NCBI RefSeq assembly: GCF_027889715.1
Contig: NZ_JAPJZH010000002.1
Span: forward strand, 310,001-374,000
Direction of reading: 5' to 3'
DNA length: 64,000 bases
Source of the DNA: Allohoeflea poritis
GTDB lineage: Bacteria > Pseudomonadota > Alphaproteobacteria > Rhizobiales > Rhizobiaceae
Shown: positions 25,909 to 34,842 of the stretch, one piece after another
Numbering within the stretch: the first letter of the stretch is position 1
How the letters are laid out: the number at the start of each line of letters is the position of its first letter
Program-made: the position numbers and the translations under genes
The notes under the pieces: model-generated
The model's database searches: none
Told to the model about the DNA's origin: nothing
Seen by the model: the letters and a program-made list of their open reading frames with translations, nothing else

Positions 25909-26068
25909 CACCGTTGTCCGGAAGCGGCTCCTCGCTGTCATCCAATATGCGATGCGCCGCGCCTTCAAGATCCTCATATTGACCGGAACGGATGGACCAC
26001 AGGAATGCGACCAGTCCGAGCGCGCCGAGAAACAGGGCCACCGGTATAAGGTAGAGCAGATTGTTCAC
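25847..26068 (-). CDS. ccoS: Cytochrome cbb3 oxidase maturation protein CcoS
   Basis: This small membrane protein of 73 residues has one N-terminal transmembrane helix (NLLYLIPVALFLGALGLVAFLW) followed by the SGQYEDLEGAAHRIL motif typical of CcoS. It is needed for cofactor insertion into cytochrome cbb3 oxidase. It starts with GTG (26066-26068) overlapping the TGA of ccoI, so it is translationally coupled. The proline-rich C-terminal tail is longer than usual. The gene's 3' end runs 62 nt into the convergent hydrolase gene. Confidence 0.92.
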   Translation of the reverse strand: MNNLLYLIPVALFLGALGLVAFLWSIRSGQYEDLEGAAHRILDDSEEPLPDNGASRTKRRSADGPPPGAPPPH

Positions 26069-28365
26069 TGCGCCGGTTCCGGTGCCTTCGCGCCAAGCCG
26101 ATCATCCGGCTGAGACGCCGTCGCAAATTGCGCTGCCTTGCGCTTCCGGATCCTGAGGCGAAGCGCGTTCAATACAACGACGAGCGAGGAAGACGACATG
26201 GCCAGGGCCGCTACCAGCGGCGTGGCGTAGCCGAGGATGGCCGACGGAATGGCGATCATGTTGTAGACGATCGCAAGGCCGAAATTCTGGCGGATCAGGC
26301 TTCCGGCCTTCTTTGAGACGGCGATGGCATTGCTGACGGCTGAAAAGTTCTCGTGGAGGAACACGAAATCTGCGGCGTTGCGGCCGACATCGGCGGCGCT
26401 TGCCGGCGCCATCGATACATAGGCGCTGACCAGAGCCGGTGCGTCGTTGAGGCCGTCGCCGACCATCAGCACCTTCCTGCCCTCCTTGACCAGCCCCGAT
26501 ACATAGGCGGCCTTTTCGCCGGGCAGCACGCCGCTTCGATAGCGCGAGATGCCGAGTGTCTCCGCCAGCCGCGCGACAACGCCCGCCCTGTCGCCGGAGA
26601 TAATTTCGACCGGATATCCCTCGGCCTTCAGTTCGGCGACGGTTGCCGCCGCGCCGCTGCGCAGGCGGTCTTCAAAAACGAAAGCCGCGAGGAACCGGCC
26701 GTCGGCACTGAGCACCGCCTGCCCCTTGTCCTCATTGTCGCCGCTTCCGCCGCCCGTAACGGCAAGAGCCCAGTCGGCGCGGCCGAGCCGGTAGGTCACC
26801 CCGTCGCGCCGTGCCTCGAGGCCTGCGCCCGGTACTTCCTCAATGGCTTCAAAATCAGCCGTTTGTGCACTGCCGGCCGCCTGGGCAAGCGCCCGCGACA
26901 GCGGATGCCGCGAATGGGTGCCGAGCTGCGCCGCCAGCTCCAGATATTCCGGCCGGATCGCATCGGCATTCAACAGGCGTGGCCGACCGAGAGTCAGCGT
27001 GCCGGTCTTGTCAAAGACGATCGTGTCGGCCTGTGCCAGGCGCTCCATTGCCACCCCGTCCTTGGCCATGATGCCGTCTTCGAAGAGACGCCCGGCAGCA
27101 ACGACCTGAACGACCGGAACCGCCAGTGCCAGCGCGCAGGGGCAGGTTATGATCAGCACCGCGATCGCGATGTAGAGCGAATGGTGCCAGTCGCCGGATA
27201 CGATCATCCAGCCGATGAAGGAAAACAGCGCCACCAGATGAACGACGGGCGCATAAAGCTCTGCCGCCCGGTCGGCGATACGCCGGTAACCGGCCTTACC
27301 GCTTTCGGCGCGTTCCATGAGCTGCATCATCTCGGCCAGGAAGGACTGGCTCGCGGGCGCCAGCGCTTCGATCGTCAATGGTCCGGTCAGGTTGAGCGTT
27401 CCGGCCCGCAGCACACTGCCTTGCGAGACGGTCTGCGGCGCGCTCTCGCCATTGACCAGCGAACAATCCAGGTCACTCGAGCCGGAAATGACCCGCGCAT
27501 CGACCGGCACGCGGTCGCCGGCCGCCAGCAGGATTGTCATGCCCGCGCTGATATCGTCCACCGGCAGGAACACCTTGGAACCGTCGGATTTCAGGGTCAT
27601 CGCCCCGCGTGGCGACAGTCGTGCCAGCCCCTTCACGGCCGAGCGCGCCTTTTCACGCATCATGTGATCGAGCGTGCGGCCGATCAAAAGGAAGAACAGC
27701 AGCGTGACCGAGGCGTCGAAATAGGCGTGTTCACCGGAATTGATCGTTTCATAAAGGCTCATGGCGAAGGCCAGGACCACCGCCAGCGATATCGGCACAT
27801 CCATGTTGAGCCGCCCGTTCCGCAAGGCCGAAAAGGCGGAGCGGAAGAAGATCCGTCCGGAATAGGCTAATGCCGGAATGGCGATCAGCGCCGAGATCCA
27901 GTGAAACAGGTCGCGTGTCGCGGCCTCCGCCCCCGACCAGACCGAAACCGACAGGAGCATGATATTGGCGGCGGCGAAACCGGCCACCGCCAGCGAGCGC
28001 AGCATCATCGAAAGGGTCTTGTCTTCCGCTTCGCCGGCAAAGTCGAACAGATGCGCCTCATAGCCGAGCCGGTGCAGCGTCTGGATGATCGCGCCCGGAT
28101 CGCCGGCGCCGTCCGACCAGGCGACACTGACCCGCTTTGTTGACATGTTGACGCGCGCATTATCAATGAATTCCAGCCGGTTAAGACCGTTTTCTATATT
28201 CCTGATGCAAGCGCCGCAATGAATACCCGGAACGCTGAGATCTGTCTGCCGCAGCCCGCTGCCGATATCGCGGCTGGCAAGCCGCATTTCCTCGCTGGAC
28301 GGCCCGTCATGCAGCGCCTTCTCAAGCGCGACGGCCGATTCGGTTCCGGGCGCGCAGCAGCTCAT
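26065..28365 (-). CDS. ccoI: Copper-transporting P-type ATPase CcoI (FixI)
   Basis: This 766-residue P1B-type ATPase delivers copper for the CuB site of cytochrome cbb3 oxidase. It has an N-terminal heavy-metal domain with GIHCGACI (Cys50 and Cys53), preceded by an extra MSCCAPG. Then come eight predicted membrane helices with the intramembrane CPC motif (TCPCALA), the phosphorylation motif DKTGT and the hinge GDGLND. It belongs to the ccoGHIS operon: TAATG overlap with ccoH upstream and GTGA overlap with ccoS downstream. The position next to ccoNOQP makes the Cox-assembly role (FixI/CcoI) much more likely than copper detoxification. Confidence 0.95.
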   Translation of the reverse strand: MSCCAPGTESAVALEKALHDGPSSEEMRLASRDIGSGLRQTDLSVPGIHCGACIRNIENGLNRLEFIDNARVNMSTKRVSVAWSDGAGDPGAIIQTLHRLGYEAHLFDFAGEAEDKTLSMMLRSLAVAGFAAANIMLLSVSVWSGAEAATRDLFHWISALIAIPALAYSGRIFFRSAFSALRNGRLNMDVPISLAVVLAFAMSLYETINSGEHAYFDASVTLLFFLLIGRTLDHMMREKARSAVKGLARLSPRGAMTLKSDGSKVFLPVDDISAGMTILLAAGDRVPVDARVISGSSDLDCSLVNGESAPQTVSQGSVLRAGTLNLTGPLTIEALAPASQSFLAEMMQLMERAESGKAGYRRIADRAAELYAPVVHLVALFSFIGWMIVSGDWHHSLYIAIAVLIITCPCALALAVPVVQVVAAGRLFEDGIMAKDGVAMERLAQADTIVFDKTGTLTLGRPRLLNADAIRPEYLELAAQLGTHSRHPLSRALAQAAGSAQTADFEAIEEVPGAGLEARRDGVTYRLGRADWALAVTGGGSGDNEDKGQAVLSADGRFLAAFVFEDRLRSGAAATVAELKAEGYPVEIISGDRAGVVARLAETLGISRYRSGVLPGEKAAYVSGLVKEGRKVLMVGDGLNDAPALVSAYVSMAPASAADVGRNAADFVFLHENFSAVSNAIAVSKKAGSLIRQNFGLAIVYNMIAIPSAILGYATPLVAALAMSSSSLVVVLNALRLRIRKRKAAQFATASQPDDRLGAKAPEPAQ

Positions 28366-28868
28366 TACTGGTTCCTGTCCGCTGAAATGATGACCCGCTG
28401 CACATCCGTATAGACGACGGCATCATCCTTTGAGGCGGTTGCCTTGACCAGCCACTGCCCGCTCGCAAGGCCGTGGCCAGCGGCGTAGCTGCCGTCTTCC
28501 CGTGCCTGCAACTCGATCAGCCGGTCCTGGTCCTCACGGACGGGGCGGCTGAAAGCGACGGTTACCCGATCCGCGGCGATGGGCGTGCCGAGCGCATTGG
28601 CCAGCGTGTAGCGCACGGTCTGCGTGTCCACCTCGATCGCGGACGTCCACCCCCGCGCCTTCATCGCCTCGACGCGCGCCACATCGGTGTCAAACTGCTG
28701 GCTCGCCACATACGTGTTCTTGACGATGAGACCGCTCCAGCTCGAACCGGCGAAATACGCCATCGTGGCGTTGACCGTTATGATCGTGCCGAAAAACAGA
28801 ACCATCACGCCAAGCATGTGCCAGCCCGTGAAGGGACCGTGGAGTATGGAGCGGAATGTCTGCATCAT
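28365..28868 (-). CDS. ccoH: Cytochrome cbb3 assembly protein CcoH (FixH)
   Basis: This 167-residue protein has a short N-terminal cytoplasmic part, one transmembrane helix (GWHMLGVMVLFFGTIITVNA) and a periplasmic beta-rich FixH domain (VTVAFSRPVREDQDRLIELQ). CcoH stabilises the assembling cbb3 oxidase complex. The start MMQTFRS has a strong GGAGG site, and its ATG overlaps the ccoG stop. Its TAA overlaps the ccoI ATG by one base. Position in the G-H-I-S order is canonical. Confidence 0.93.
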   Translation of the reverse strand: MMQTFRSILHGPFTGWHMLGVMVLFFGTIITVNATMAYFAGSSWSGLIVKNTYVASQQFDTDVARVEAMKARGWTSAIEVDTQTVRYTLANALGTPIAADRVTVAFSRPVREDQDRLIELQAREDGSYAAGHGLASGQWLVKATASKDDAVVYTDVQRVIISADRNQ

Positions 28869-30433
28869 TTATCCTCCGGGGCATCGAACGCCGCGTTGTA
28901 GACGTCCATTTCCGTGCTGGCCTTGTCTTCGGCAACGAGATTGAACTGGGTCTTGCCGGGCTGCACCAGATCGGATGGCTGTTTGATATAGACCTTGATC
29001 GTGCGCAGCCTATCAGGGTCGACCGGAATGGCAAAAGACCGGCCATCGGGTTGATCGATCCCGGTCACCGACATTGTGGCGCCGGGAAGTCCCTCGAGCG
29101 ACAGGAAAATCACCCGCGGTTCGGGGATCATGTTGAGCAGCTTGACCGTGTATCCGTTGCGGATCGATCCGTCCGAAAGGGTGACGAATTGCGGATTGCG
29201 GTCATGCAGGACATTGAGTTCCAGCCGGTCGCGCGACAACAGCGCGAAGAGCAGGGCCAGGCCGACAAGTGCCCAGACGCCGAAATAGAGCATCGTCCGG
29301 AAACGGAAGATGATGCGCCAGTCGAAGTGCTGAATCTTGTCGATGAACGAGCCGTCCTTGTTGCGGATCAGGTCCGGACTGATCGGGCTCGTTCCGCCGG
29401 CCGTCGCCAGCTTCATGTTTTCCGTATATTCGTTGAGCGTCGCATAGGCGATCAGCCCGCGCGGCTTTCCGAGCTTGTCCATCACGCTGTCGCAGGCGTC
29501 GATGCAAAGCGCGCAGGTAATGCATTCGAGCTGCTGGCCATCGCGAATGTCGATACCCATCGGGCAGACCACCACACAGGCATTGCAATCGACACAGTCG
29601 CCGACGGCCTTGCCCTCGGCCTTCGCCCGCTTGGCGTGACGTGAGCGCGGCTCGCCCCGCCAGTCATTATAGGTGACCACCAGCGAGTTCTCGTCCAGCA
29701 TCGCCGCCTGGATACGCGGCCACGGGCACATATAGGTGCAGACCTGCTCCCGCATCAGCCCGCCGAACACATAGGTCGTCGCCGTCAGCACCGCCACGGT
29801 GATATAGGCGACCGGTTCCGCCTGCCCCGTTACGGCGTTGACAAGCAGCGTCGGCGCATCGGCGAAATAGAAGATCCAGGCGCCGCCCGTCGCGACGGCA
29901 ATCAGCAGCCATATCGCGTGTTTGGAGACCCGCTTGGCGAGCTTGTCGACCGACCATGACGCCTTGTCCAGCTTCATGCGCTGATTGCGTTCGCCCTCGA
30001 TCGCCCGCTCAACGACCAGGAACAGATCGACCCAGACTGTCTGCGGACAGGTATAGCCGCACCAGGCCCGCCCGACGGCCGACGTGACCAGAAACAGGCC
30101 GAACCCGGCCATGACCAGAAGACCGGCAACGAAGAAGAATTCCTGCGGCCAGATTTCGATGAAGAAGAAATAGAAACGCCGGTTGGCGAGATCCACCAGC
30201 ACCGCCTGATCCGGCGCGAACGGGCCGCGATCCCACCGGATCCACGGGGTCAGGTAATAGATACCCAGTGTGATGAACATGATCAGCCACTTGAAGCGGC
30301 GGAACTGGCCGCTGGCGCGCTTCGGGAAGATCTTCTTGCGCGCCTCGTAAAGCGGCTTGCGGGCCCAGGCGGCGTTGACGGCCTGGGCGTCGAACTGCTC
30401 GACATCGGTTGTTTGCGAACGAGTATCCGTCAT
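28865..30433 (-). CDS. ccoG: Cytochrome c oxidase accessory protein CcoG (FixG), ferredoxin-type
   Basis: This polytopic iron-sulfur protein of about 522 residues is required for cbb3 oxidase biogenesis, where CcoG acts as a copper reductase. It shows CGYTCPQTVW, CTYMCPWPRIQ and a cluster-binding CVDCNACVVVCP ... CITCALCIDAC region, flanked by several membrane helices and a C-terminal Ig-like periplasmic domain. Start at 30433 (MTDTRS) is chosen; an ATG 9 nt upstream (30442) is an alternative and neither has a strong ribosome site. The 200-nt gap to ccoP holds its promoter region. I found no clear FNR box there. Confidence 0.93.
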   Translation of the reverse strand: MTDTRSQTTDVEQFDAQAVNAAWARKPLYEARKKIFPKRASGQFRRFKWLIMFITLGIYYLTPWIRWDRGPFAPDQAVLVDLANRRFYFFFIEIWPQEFFFVAGLLVMAGFGLFLVTSAVGRAWCGYTCPQTVWVDLFLVVERAIEGERNQRMKLDKASWSVDKLAKRVSKHAIWLLIAVATGGAWIFYFADAPTLLVNAVTGQAEPVAYITVAVLTATTYVFGGLMREQVCTYMCPWPRIQAAMLDENSLVVTYNDWRGEPRSRHAKRAKAEGKAVGDCVDCNACVVVCPMGIDIRDGQQLECITCALCIDACDSVMDKLGKPRGLIAYATLNEYTENMKLATAGGTSPISPDLIRNKDGSFIDKIQHFDWRIIFRFRTMLYFGVWALVGLALLFALLSRDRLELNVLHDRNPQFVTLSDGSIRNGYTVKLLNMIPEPRVIFLSLEGLPGATMSVTGIDQPDGRSFAIPVDPDRLRTIKVYIKQPSDLVQPGKTQFNLVAEDKASTEMDVYNAAFDAPEDK

Positions 30434-30568
30434 TGGTGTCATCTTCGGTTGCGGTTGGTTGTACACGCTGCCTTGGTCTGCGGGACGATCGACGCCCTCC
30501 CCGATGGCCAAGTACGGCCTACACCAATCCGCCCCTTTATTGATCCGGCCGTCCTGCGACCGAACGAT

Positions 30569-30623
30569 GCACTGCGGCGATTTGCCTGCCCCTCACGTGG
30601 GCGGCCCTTGGCCGCCGCAGTGC
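30569..30623 (-). terminator. Complex hairpin downstream of ccoP
   Basis: Just after the ccoP stop codon (minus strand) lies a perfect 7-bp stem, GGCGGCC/GGCCGCC with a 3-nt loop (30600-30616). Alternatively, an outer 10-bp pairing, GCACTGCGGC with GCCGCAGTGC (30569-30578 and 30614-30623), can form. There is no T-run, so it could terminate the ccoNOQP transcript, protect its 3' end or lower readthrough into ccoGHIS. Confidence 0.55.
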
Positions 30624-30634
30624 CATTTTAATGC

Positions 30635-31498
30635 CTACTGGCCGCCGCCCAAAGAGTGAACGAACACGGCGAGTTGCTTGATGACAGGCTCGCCGAGCCG
30701 GTCGACCCATGCGGGCATCACGCCGTGCTTGGGATTGGCGATCTGGCCGGCAATCTCGTCCTCGGTTTCACCGTAGAACCAGATCGCATCGGCAAGGTTC
30801 GGCGCGCCGAACTCGATATCGCCCGTGCCGTCATCACCGTGACATACCGCGCATTGCTCGGCATAGATCACGGAACCCGGCTCCACCAGCGACGCATCCG
30901 ACGGATCGCCCGTCAGGCTGACCACATAGGCAGCCACCTGGCGAATTTCCTCCGGCTCCAGCAGGTCGGCAAATGCCGGCATGTCGGAGAAGCGCGAATC
31001 GTCCTCGGCTTCGTAGCGAACGCCATGCGCAATCGTCTGGTAGATGTTGTTGATGTCTCCGCCCCACAGCCAGCTGTCGTCATTGAGGTTCGGATAGCCG
31101 GGTGCGCCCTGCGCGCCGGAACCGTGACACTGAACGCAATTGACCTTGTAGGCGGCCGAACCGCCGGCGATCGCGAACTGCAGCAGGTCCGGATGCGAGG
31201 AAATCTCCTCGACCGGCATCTGCGCGATCCGGTCGACGAATTGTGACTGCACTTCCTCGGCCGCCGCCATTTCCTGTGCGACGCTGGCACGGCTTGAATA
31301 GCCGAGCAAACCCTTTGTCGCATCATTGATCAGCGGGATGGACGGATAGGCGATCATGTAACCGATACTCCACACGATGGTCGCGTAGAAGGTCCAGACC
31401 CACCAGCGCGGCATCGGCGTATTCAGCTCCTTGATGCCGTCCCACTCATGGCCGGTGGTCTCGGTACCGCTGATTTCGTCAATTTCTCTTTCAGACAT
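30635..31498 (-). CDS. ccoP: Cytochrome cbb3 oxidase dihaem subunit CcoP (FixP)
   Basis: This 287-residue membrane-anchored dihaem cytochrome c has an N-terminal CcoP domain with one transmembrane helix (WWVWTFYATIVWSIGYMIAY) and two CxxCH haem sites, CVQCH at 121-125 and CAVCH at 216-220. It takes electrons from cytochrome c or the bc1 complex and passes them to CcoO. Length is normal. It follows ccoQ by 3 nt as the last gene of ccoNOQP and is followed by strong secondary structure. Confidence 0.96.
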   Translation of the reverse strand: MSEREIDEISGTETTGHEWDGIKELNTPMPRWWVWTFYATIVWSIGYMIAYPSIPLINDATKGLLGYSSRASVAQEMAAAEEVQSQFVDRIAQMPVEEISSHPDLLQFAIAGGSAAYKVNCVQCHGSGAQGAPGYPNLNDDSWLWGGDINNIYQTIAHGVRYEAEDDSRFSDMPAFADLLEPEEIRQVAAYVVSLTGDPSDASLVEPGSVIYAEQCAVCHGDDGTGDIEFGAPNLADAIWFYGETEDEIAGQIANPKHGVMPAWVDRLGEPVIKQLAVFVHSLGGGQ

Positions 31499-31501
31499 CG
31501 T

Positions 31502-31678
31502 CTATTCCTTGTCATCCTTGTTCGGACCGTCTTCGTCCTTCAGCGGAATCCGGGCAATCTCGTCAGCTTCTTTCTTGCTGCCGGGCCGGAAGGTGTAGAT
31601 CACCACCGCGACAAAGACGATCACCATGAACAGCAGGCCCCAGCTATCGGCAAAGGTCCGCATTGTCTGGTAATCCAT
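31502..31678 (-). CDS. ccoQ: Cytochrome cbb3 oxidase small subunit CcoQ (FixQ)
   Basis: This 58-residue protein was read directly from the sequence between ccoO and ccoP: MDYQTMRTFADSWGLLF, then a hydrophobic helix (MVIVFVAVVIYTFRPGSKK) and a charged tail ending in PNKDDKE. One membrane segment and the FRPGSKKEADE motif are typical of CcoQ, which stabilises the complex and helps CcoP interact with CcoNO. It starts 11 nt after ccoO and stops 3 nt before the ccoP ATG. Confidence 0.95.
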   Translation of the reverse strand: MDYQTMRTFADSWGLLFMVIVFVAVVIYTFRPGSKKEADEIARIPLKDEDGPNKDDKE

Positions 31679-31689
31679 GACCCGGTCTC

Positions 31690-32421
31690 CTAGCGGTAGC
31701 CCGAGGTCGGATCGTAGCTGGAGAAATCGACCAGCGTTCCGAGCATCTGGAGATATGCGACCAGCGCATCCATTTCGGTGAGCCTTGACGGATCGCCGTC
31801 GAAATCACCGAGAACGGCTTTCGGATAGCGCTCCTCGACCCCTGACCAGTCCGCGTCGGGATCGGCCTGGGCCTCGAGATCGGCTTTCGCATTCTCGATC
31901 ATGGCCTCGTCATAGGGCACGCCCACGGTGACATTGGCTTTCAATTCAAGCGCGATGTTCTCGTAGTCCAGTTCCCGGTCGAGCAGGAATGCGTAGCTCG
32001 GCATAATCGATTCCGGGACCACCGAACGCGGCTCGACCAGATGCTGGACGTGCCATTCGTTGGAATAGCGGGCCCCGACCCGGGCCAGATCGGGCCCGGT
32101 GCGTTTCGAGCCCCACTGGAACGGATGATCGTACATCGATTCCGCGGCCAGCGAATACGGTCCGTAACGCTCCACTTCGTCGCGGAACGGCCGGATCATC
32201 TGGCTGTGGCAGACATAACAGCCTTCGCGGATATAGATGTTGCGCCCGGACAGCTCCAGCGGCGAGTACGGCCGCATGCCCTTCACCTTCTCGATGGTGT
32301 TCTCGAGATAAAAGAGCGGTGCGATCTCGACGATACCGCCGATACTGACGACCACCAGGGAGGTAACCAGCAGCAGGGTCGCGTTTTTTTCGAGTATTTT
32401 GTGCCTGTCAATCATTGCCAT
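31690..32421 (-). CDS. ccoO: Cytochrome cbb3 oxidase monohaem subunit CcoO (FixO)
   Basis: This 243-residue membrane-anchored cytochrome c has an N-terminal helix ([20 protein letters not shown]) and a single haem motif CYVCH at 68-72, followed by [17 protein letters not shown]-like sequence conserved in CcoO. It relays electrons from CcoP to the haem b of CcoN. It lies 12 nt after ccoN and 11 nt before ccoQ. GGAG is suitably placed for the ATG at 32421. Confidence 0.96.
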   Translation of the reverse strand: MAMIDRHKILEKNATLLLVTSLVVVSIGGIVEIAPLFYLENTIEKVKGMRPYSPLELSGRNIYIREGCYVCHSQMIRPFRDEVERYGPYSLAAESMYDHPFQWGSKRTGPDLARVGARYSNEWHVQHLVEPRSVVPESIMPSYAFLLDRELDYENIALELKANVTVGVPYDEAMIENAKADLEAQADPDADWSGVEERYPKAVLGDFDGDPSRLTEMDALVAYLQMLGTLVDFSSYDPTSGYR

Positions 32422-32433
32422 TTTGGTTATCTC

Positions 32434-34056
32434 CTATTCGGCCGGCTGCACGGCAGGCTGGCTGCCCGGTATGGGAGCTTCCTCCCGTTCCCGACCGAGG
32501 ATGGTCATGATGATGTTGTAGCCCATGACGAGTCCGCCAACGAAGTACAGAGCACCACCGACGGTCCGCAGGATGTAGTAGGGCTTCATCGCGGCAACGC
32601 TCTCGGCGAATGAGTAGACCAGGAAGCCCTGATCATCATATTCGCGCCACATCAGGCCCTGCTGGATACCGGCCACCCACATCACCGCCGCATAGATGAC
32701 GATGCCGAGCGTGGCGAGCCAGAAATGCCAGTTGACAAGCCGCAGCGAATAGAGCCGCTGGCGGTGCCAAAGCTTGGGCACCAGATAGTAGATGGCTCCG
32801 AAGGAGATCATTCCGACCCAGCCCAGCGCACCGGAGTGCACATGACCGATGGTCCAGTCGGTATAGTGGCTCAGGCTGTTCACCGCCTTGATCGACATGA
32901 CCGGGCCTTCGAAGGTCGACATGCCGTAGAATGCGACGGCGATCACCATCATGCGCACGATCGGATCGGTCCGGATCTTGTCCCAGGCGCCCGACAGCGT
33001 CATCAGGCCGTTGATCATGCCGCCCCAGCTGGGCATCCACAGCATGACGGAAAAGACCATGCCGAGCGTCTGCGCCCAATCCGGCAGCGCCGTATAGTGC
33101 AGATGGTGCGGTCCGGCCCAGATGTAGAGGAAGATCAGCGACCAGAAGTGGATGATCGACAGGCGGTAGGAGTAAACCGGCCGGCCGACCTGCTTCGGGA
33201 TGAAGTAGTACATCATGCCGAGGAAGCCTGCGGTCAGGAAGAAGCCGACCGCGTTATGGCCGTACCACCACTGCGTCAGCGCGTCCTGCACGCCGGCAAA
33301 AGCCGAAAAGCTCTTGGCGCCGAGGAAGGAAACCGGCACCGCCAGATTGTTGACGACATGCAGCATGGCGATCGTCACGATGAAGGCGAGGTAGAACCAG
33401 TTGGCCACATAGATATGCGGCTCCTTGCGCTTCATGAGCGTGCCGAGGAAGACCAGCAGATAGACGACCCAGACGACCGTCAGCCACAGATCGACATACC
33501 ATTCCGGCTCGGCATATTCCCGGCCCTGGGTGATGCCCAGAAGATAACCGGTCGCCGCCATCACGATAAACAGCTGATAGCCCCAGAACACGAACCAGGC
33601 CGCATTGCCGCCCCACAGCCGCGCCCGCGTGGTGCGCTGCACGACATAAAAGGACGTCGCCAGAAGGGCGTTGCCGCCGAAGGCGAAGATCACCGCCGAG
33701 GTATGCAGCGGCCGCATGCGGCCGAAATTGAACCAGGGTTCTATGTTGAGATCCGGAAAGGCAAGCTGTGCGGCAACCACCACACCGACAAGAAAACCGA
33801 CAATCCCCCAGAAGAGCGTCGCAACCGCCCCGTATTTGACCACTTCGTCACTGTAGCCGGATGTATCGGCCGGTGCGGAAGCGGCTTGCGCCGTGCTGAA
33901 CTTGGCGTTGCGCAGCAGCACGACGACGGAGATCAGCAACACGAAAAACAGCACCCACATATGGGCTGCGAACATGTTGTCCCGTGCAAAGGCTGCACCA
34001 AGCAGAGCCAGAAAGGCTCCGATGCCGACAGCGACGGTCTCGACAGCGAATTTCAT
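32434..34056 (-). CDS. ccoN: Cytochrome cbb3 oxidase catalytic subunit CcoN (FixN)
   Basis: This is the 540-residue haem-copper oxidase subunit I of the C family with about fourteen membrane helices. It has the conserved ligand segments ([17 protein letters not shown] near the first low-spin haem histidine; [23 protein letters not shown] carrying a CuB histidine; [14 protein letters not shown] carrying the haem ligands). It reduces oxygen to water with very high affinity, for microaerobic respiration. It is the first gene of ccoNOQP and stands 92 bp from a perfect FNR/FixK box. Confidence 0.97.
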   Translation of the reverse strand: MKFAVETVAVGIGAFLALLGAAFARDNMFAAHMWVLFFVLLISVVVLLRNAKFSTAQAASAPADTSGYSDEVVKYGAVATLFWGIVGFLVGVVVAAQLAFPDLNIEPWFNFGRMRPLHTSAVIFAFGGNALLATSFYVVQRTTRARLWGGNAAWFVFWGYQLFIVMAATGYLLGITQGREYAEPEWYVDLWLTVVWVVYLLVFLGTLMKRKEPHIYVANWFYLAFIVTIAMLHVVNNLAVPVSFLGAKSFSAFAGVQDALTQWWYGHNAVGFFLTAGFLGMMYYFIPKQVGRPVYSYRLSIIHFWSLIFLYIWAGPHHLHYTALPDWAQTLGMVFSVMLWMPSWGGMINGLMTLSGAWDKIRTDPIVRMMVIAVAFYGMSTFEGPVMSIKAVNSLSHYTDWTIGHVHSGALGWVGMISFGAIYYLVPKLWHRQRLYSLRLVNWHFWLATLGIVIYAAVMWVAGIQQGLMWREYDDQGFLVYSFAESVAAMKPYYILRTVGGALYFVGGLVMGYNIIMTILGREREEAPIPGSQPAVQPAE

Positions 34057-34147
34057 TGATTACCCCCAAATAGGCAGCATAACTAAGGTGGCGGGTCCCT
34101 TTCCCACCAAACAGGCCGCTTTATTTCAAAATATGCAAAGATCTTCA

Positions 34148-34161
34148 TTGATCTCGATCAA
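34148..34161. promoter_or_regulatory. Perfect FNR/FixK (anaerobox) site between ccoN and the hemerythrin gene
   Basis: TTGATCTCGATCAA is a perfect match to the FNR/FixK consensus TTGAT-N4-ATCAA. It is centred 98 bp upstream of the ccoN start codon and 123 bp upstream of the divergent hemerythrin-domain gene. It is fully palindromic and can serve either or both genes. The Crp/Fnr protein encoded at 36774 carries the E..SR recognition residues for this half-site. Confidence 0.88.
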
Positions 34162-34277
34162 TGCAGCAATTGACCTTTTGACGCATATGTCACGGCTATG
34201 CTCAATGCCCTTGAATTGATACCGGATAGGATGGAACTTCGCCAGCGGTGCATAACGGCGAAGTCACGGAGGTTCTG

Positions 34278-34802
34278 ATGCACCAGCCCGCGGCGTTGGA
34301 ACTGATCGACGAATCGGCGCGGTTTTTCAGCGCACCGGACGGCGATCCGCTGGAGGCCCTTGAAAAAGCCCACCTGACGCAACTGGCGCTGTGCGACATG
34401 CTTGAGCAGATCGCCGATTCGATACCTGGCCAGATCAACAGGCAGACCTGCAGCCGTCTCGCCGACAAGCTGCTGCCGTTGATTCGCGACATCCACAGTT
34501 ACGAGGAAGAGACCCTCTACCCGCGGGCCATGAAAAGCCTCGGCGGTGCGCCGGAGCTGGAAACGACAATCACGCGTCTGAAATTCGAACATTGTGAGGA
34601 CGAGTGCTTCGCCGAGGAACTCGCGGACGCACTGCATGAGCTGGCAACAGCCAACGCACCGAAAAATCCCGAGGCGACCGGCTACATGCTCCGCGGCTTT
34701 TTCGAAGCCCTGCGCCGCCACATCGCCTTCGAGCACGAGCACCTTGTGCGCATGCTGCGCCACGCGGCAATGGAAGAACGAATCGGACTGGTGACCGGGT
34801 AG
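34278..34802 (+). CDS. Hemerythrin HHE-domain protein
   Basis: This 174-residue helical protein has the hemerythrin-like HHE pattern: IRDIHSYEEETLYP, LKFEHCEDE and HIAFEHEHLV histidine/glutamate clusters for a non-haem di-iron centre. Start ATG 34278 is selected because GGAGG sits 5 nt upstream; a GTG ten codons earlier has no such site. Proteins of this type bind oxygen or nitric oxide, or repair iron-sulfur clusters. Divergence from ccoN across a perfect FNR box suggests induction at low oxygen, so a role in oxygen or NO handling beside the cbb3 oxidase is likely. Confidence 0.85.
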   Translation: MHQPAALELIDESARFFSAPDGDPLEALEKAHLTQLALCDMLEQIADSIPGQINRQTCSRLADKLLPLIRDIHSYEEETLYPRAMKSLGGAPELETTITRLKFEHCEDECFAEELADALHELATANAPKNPEATGYMLRGFFEALRRHIAFEHEHLVRMLRHAAMEERIGLVTG

Positions 34803-34842
34803 CCTTTCCGGCTTGCCTCAAACCGAATACCGATACGCACTG

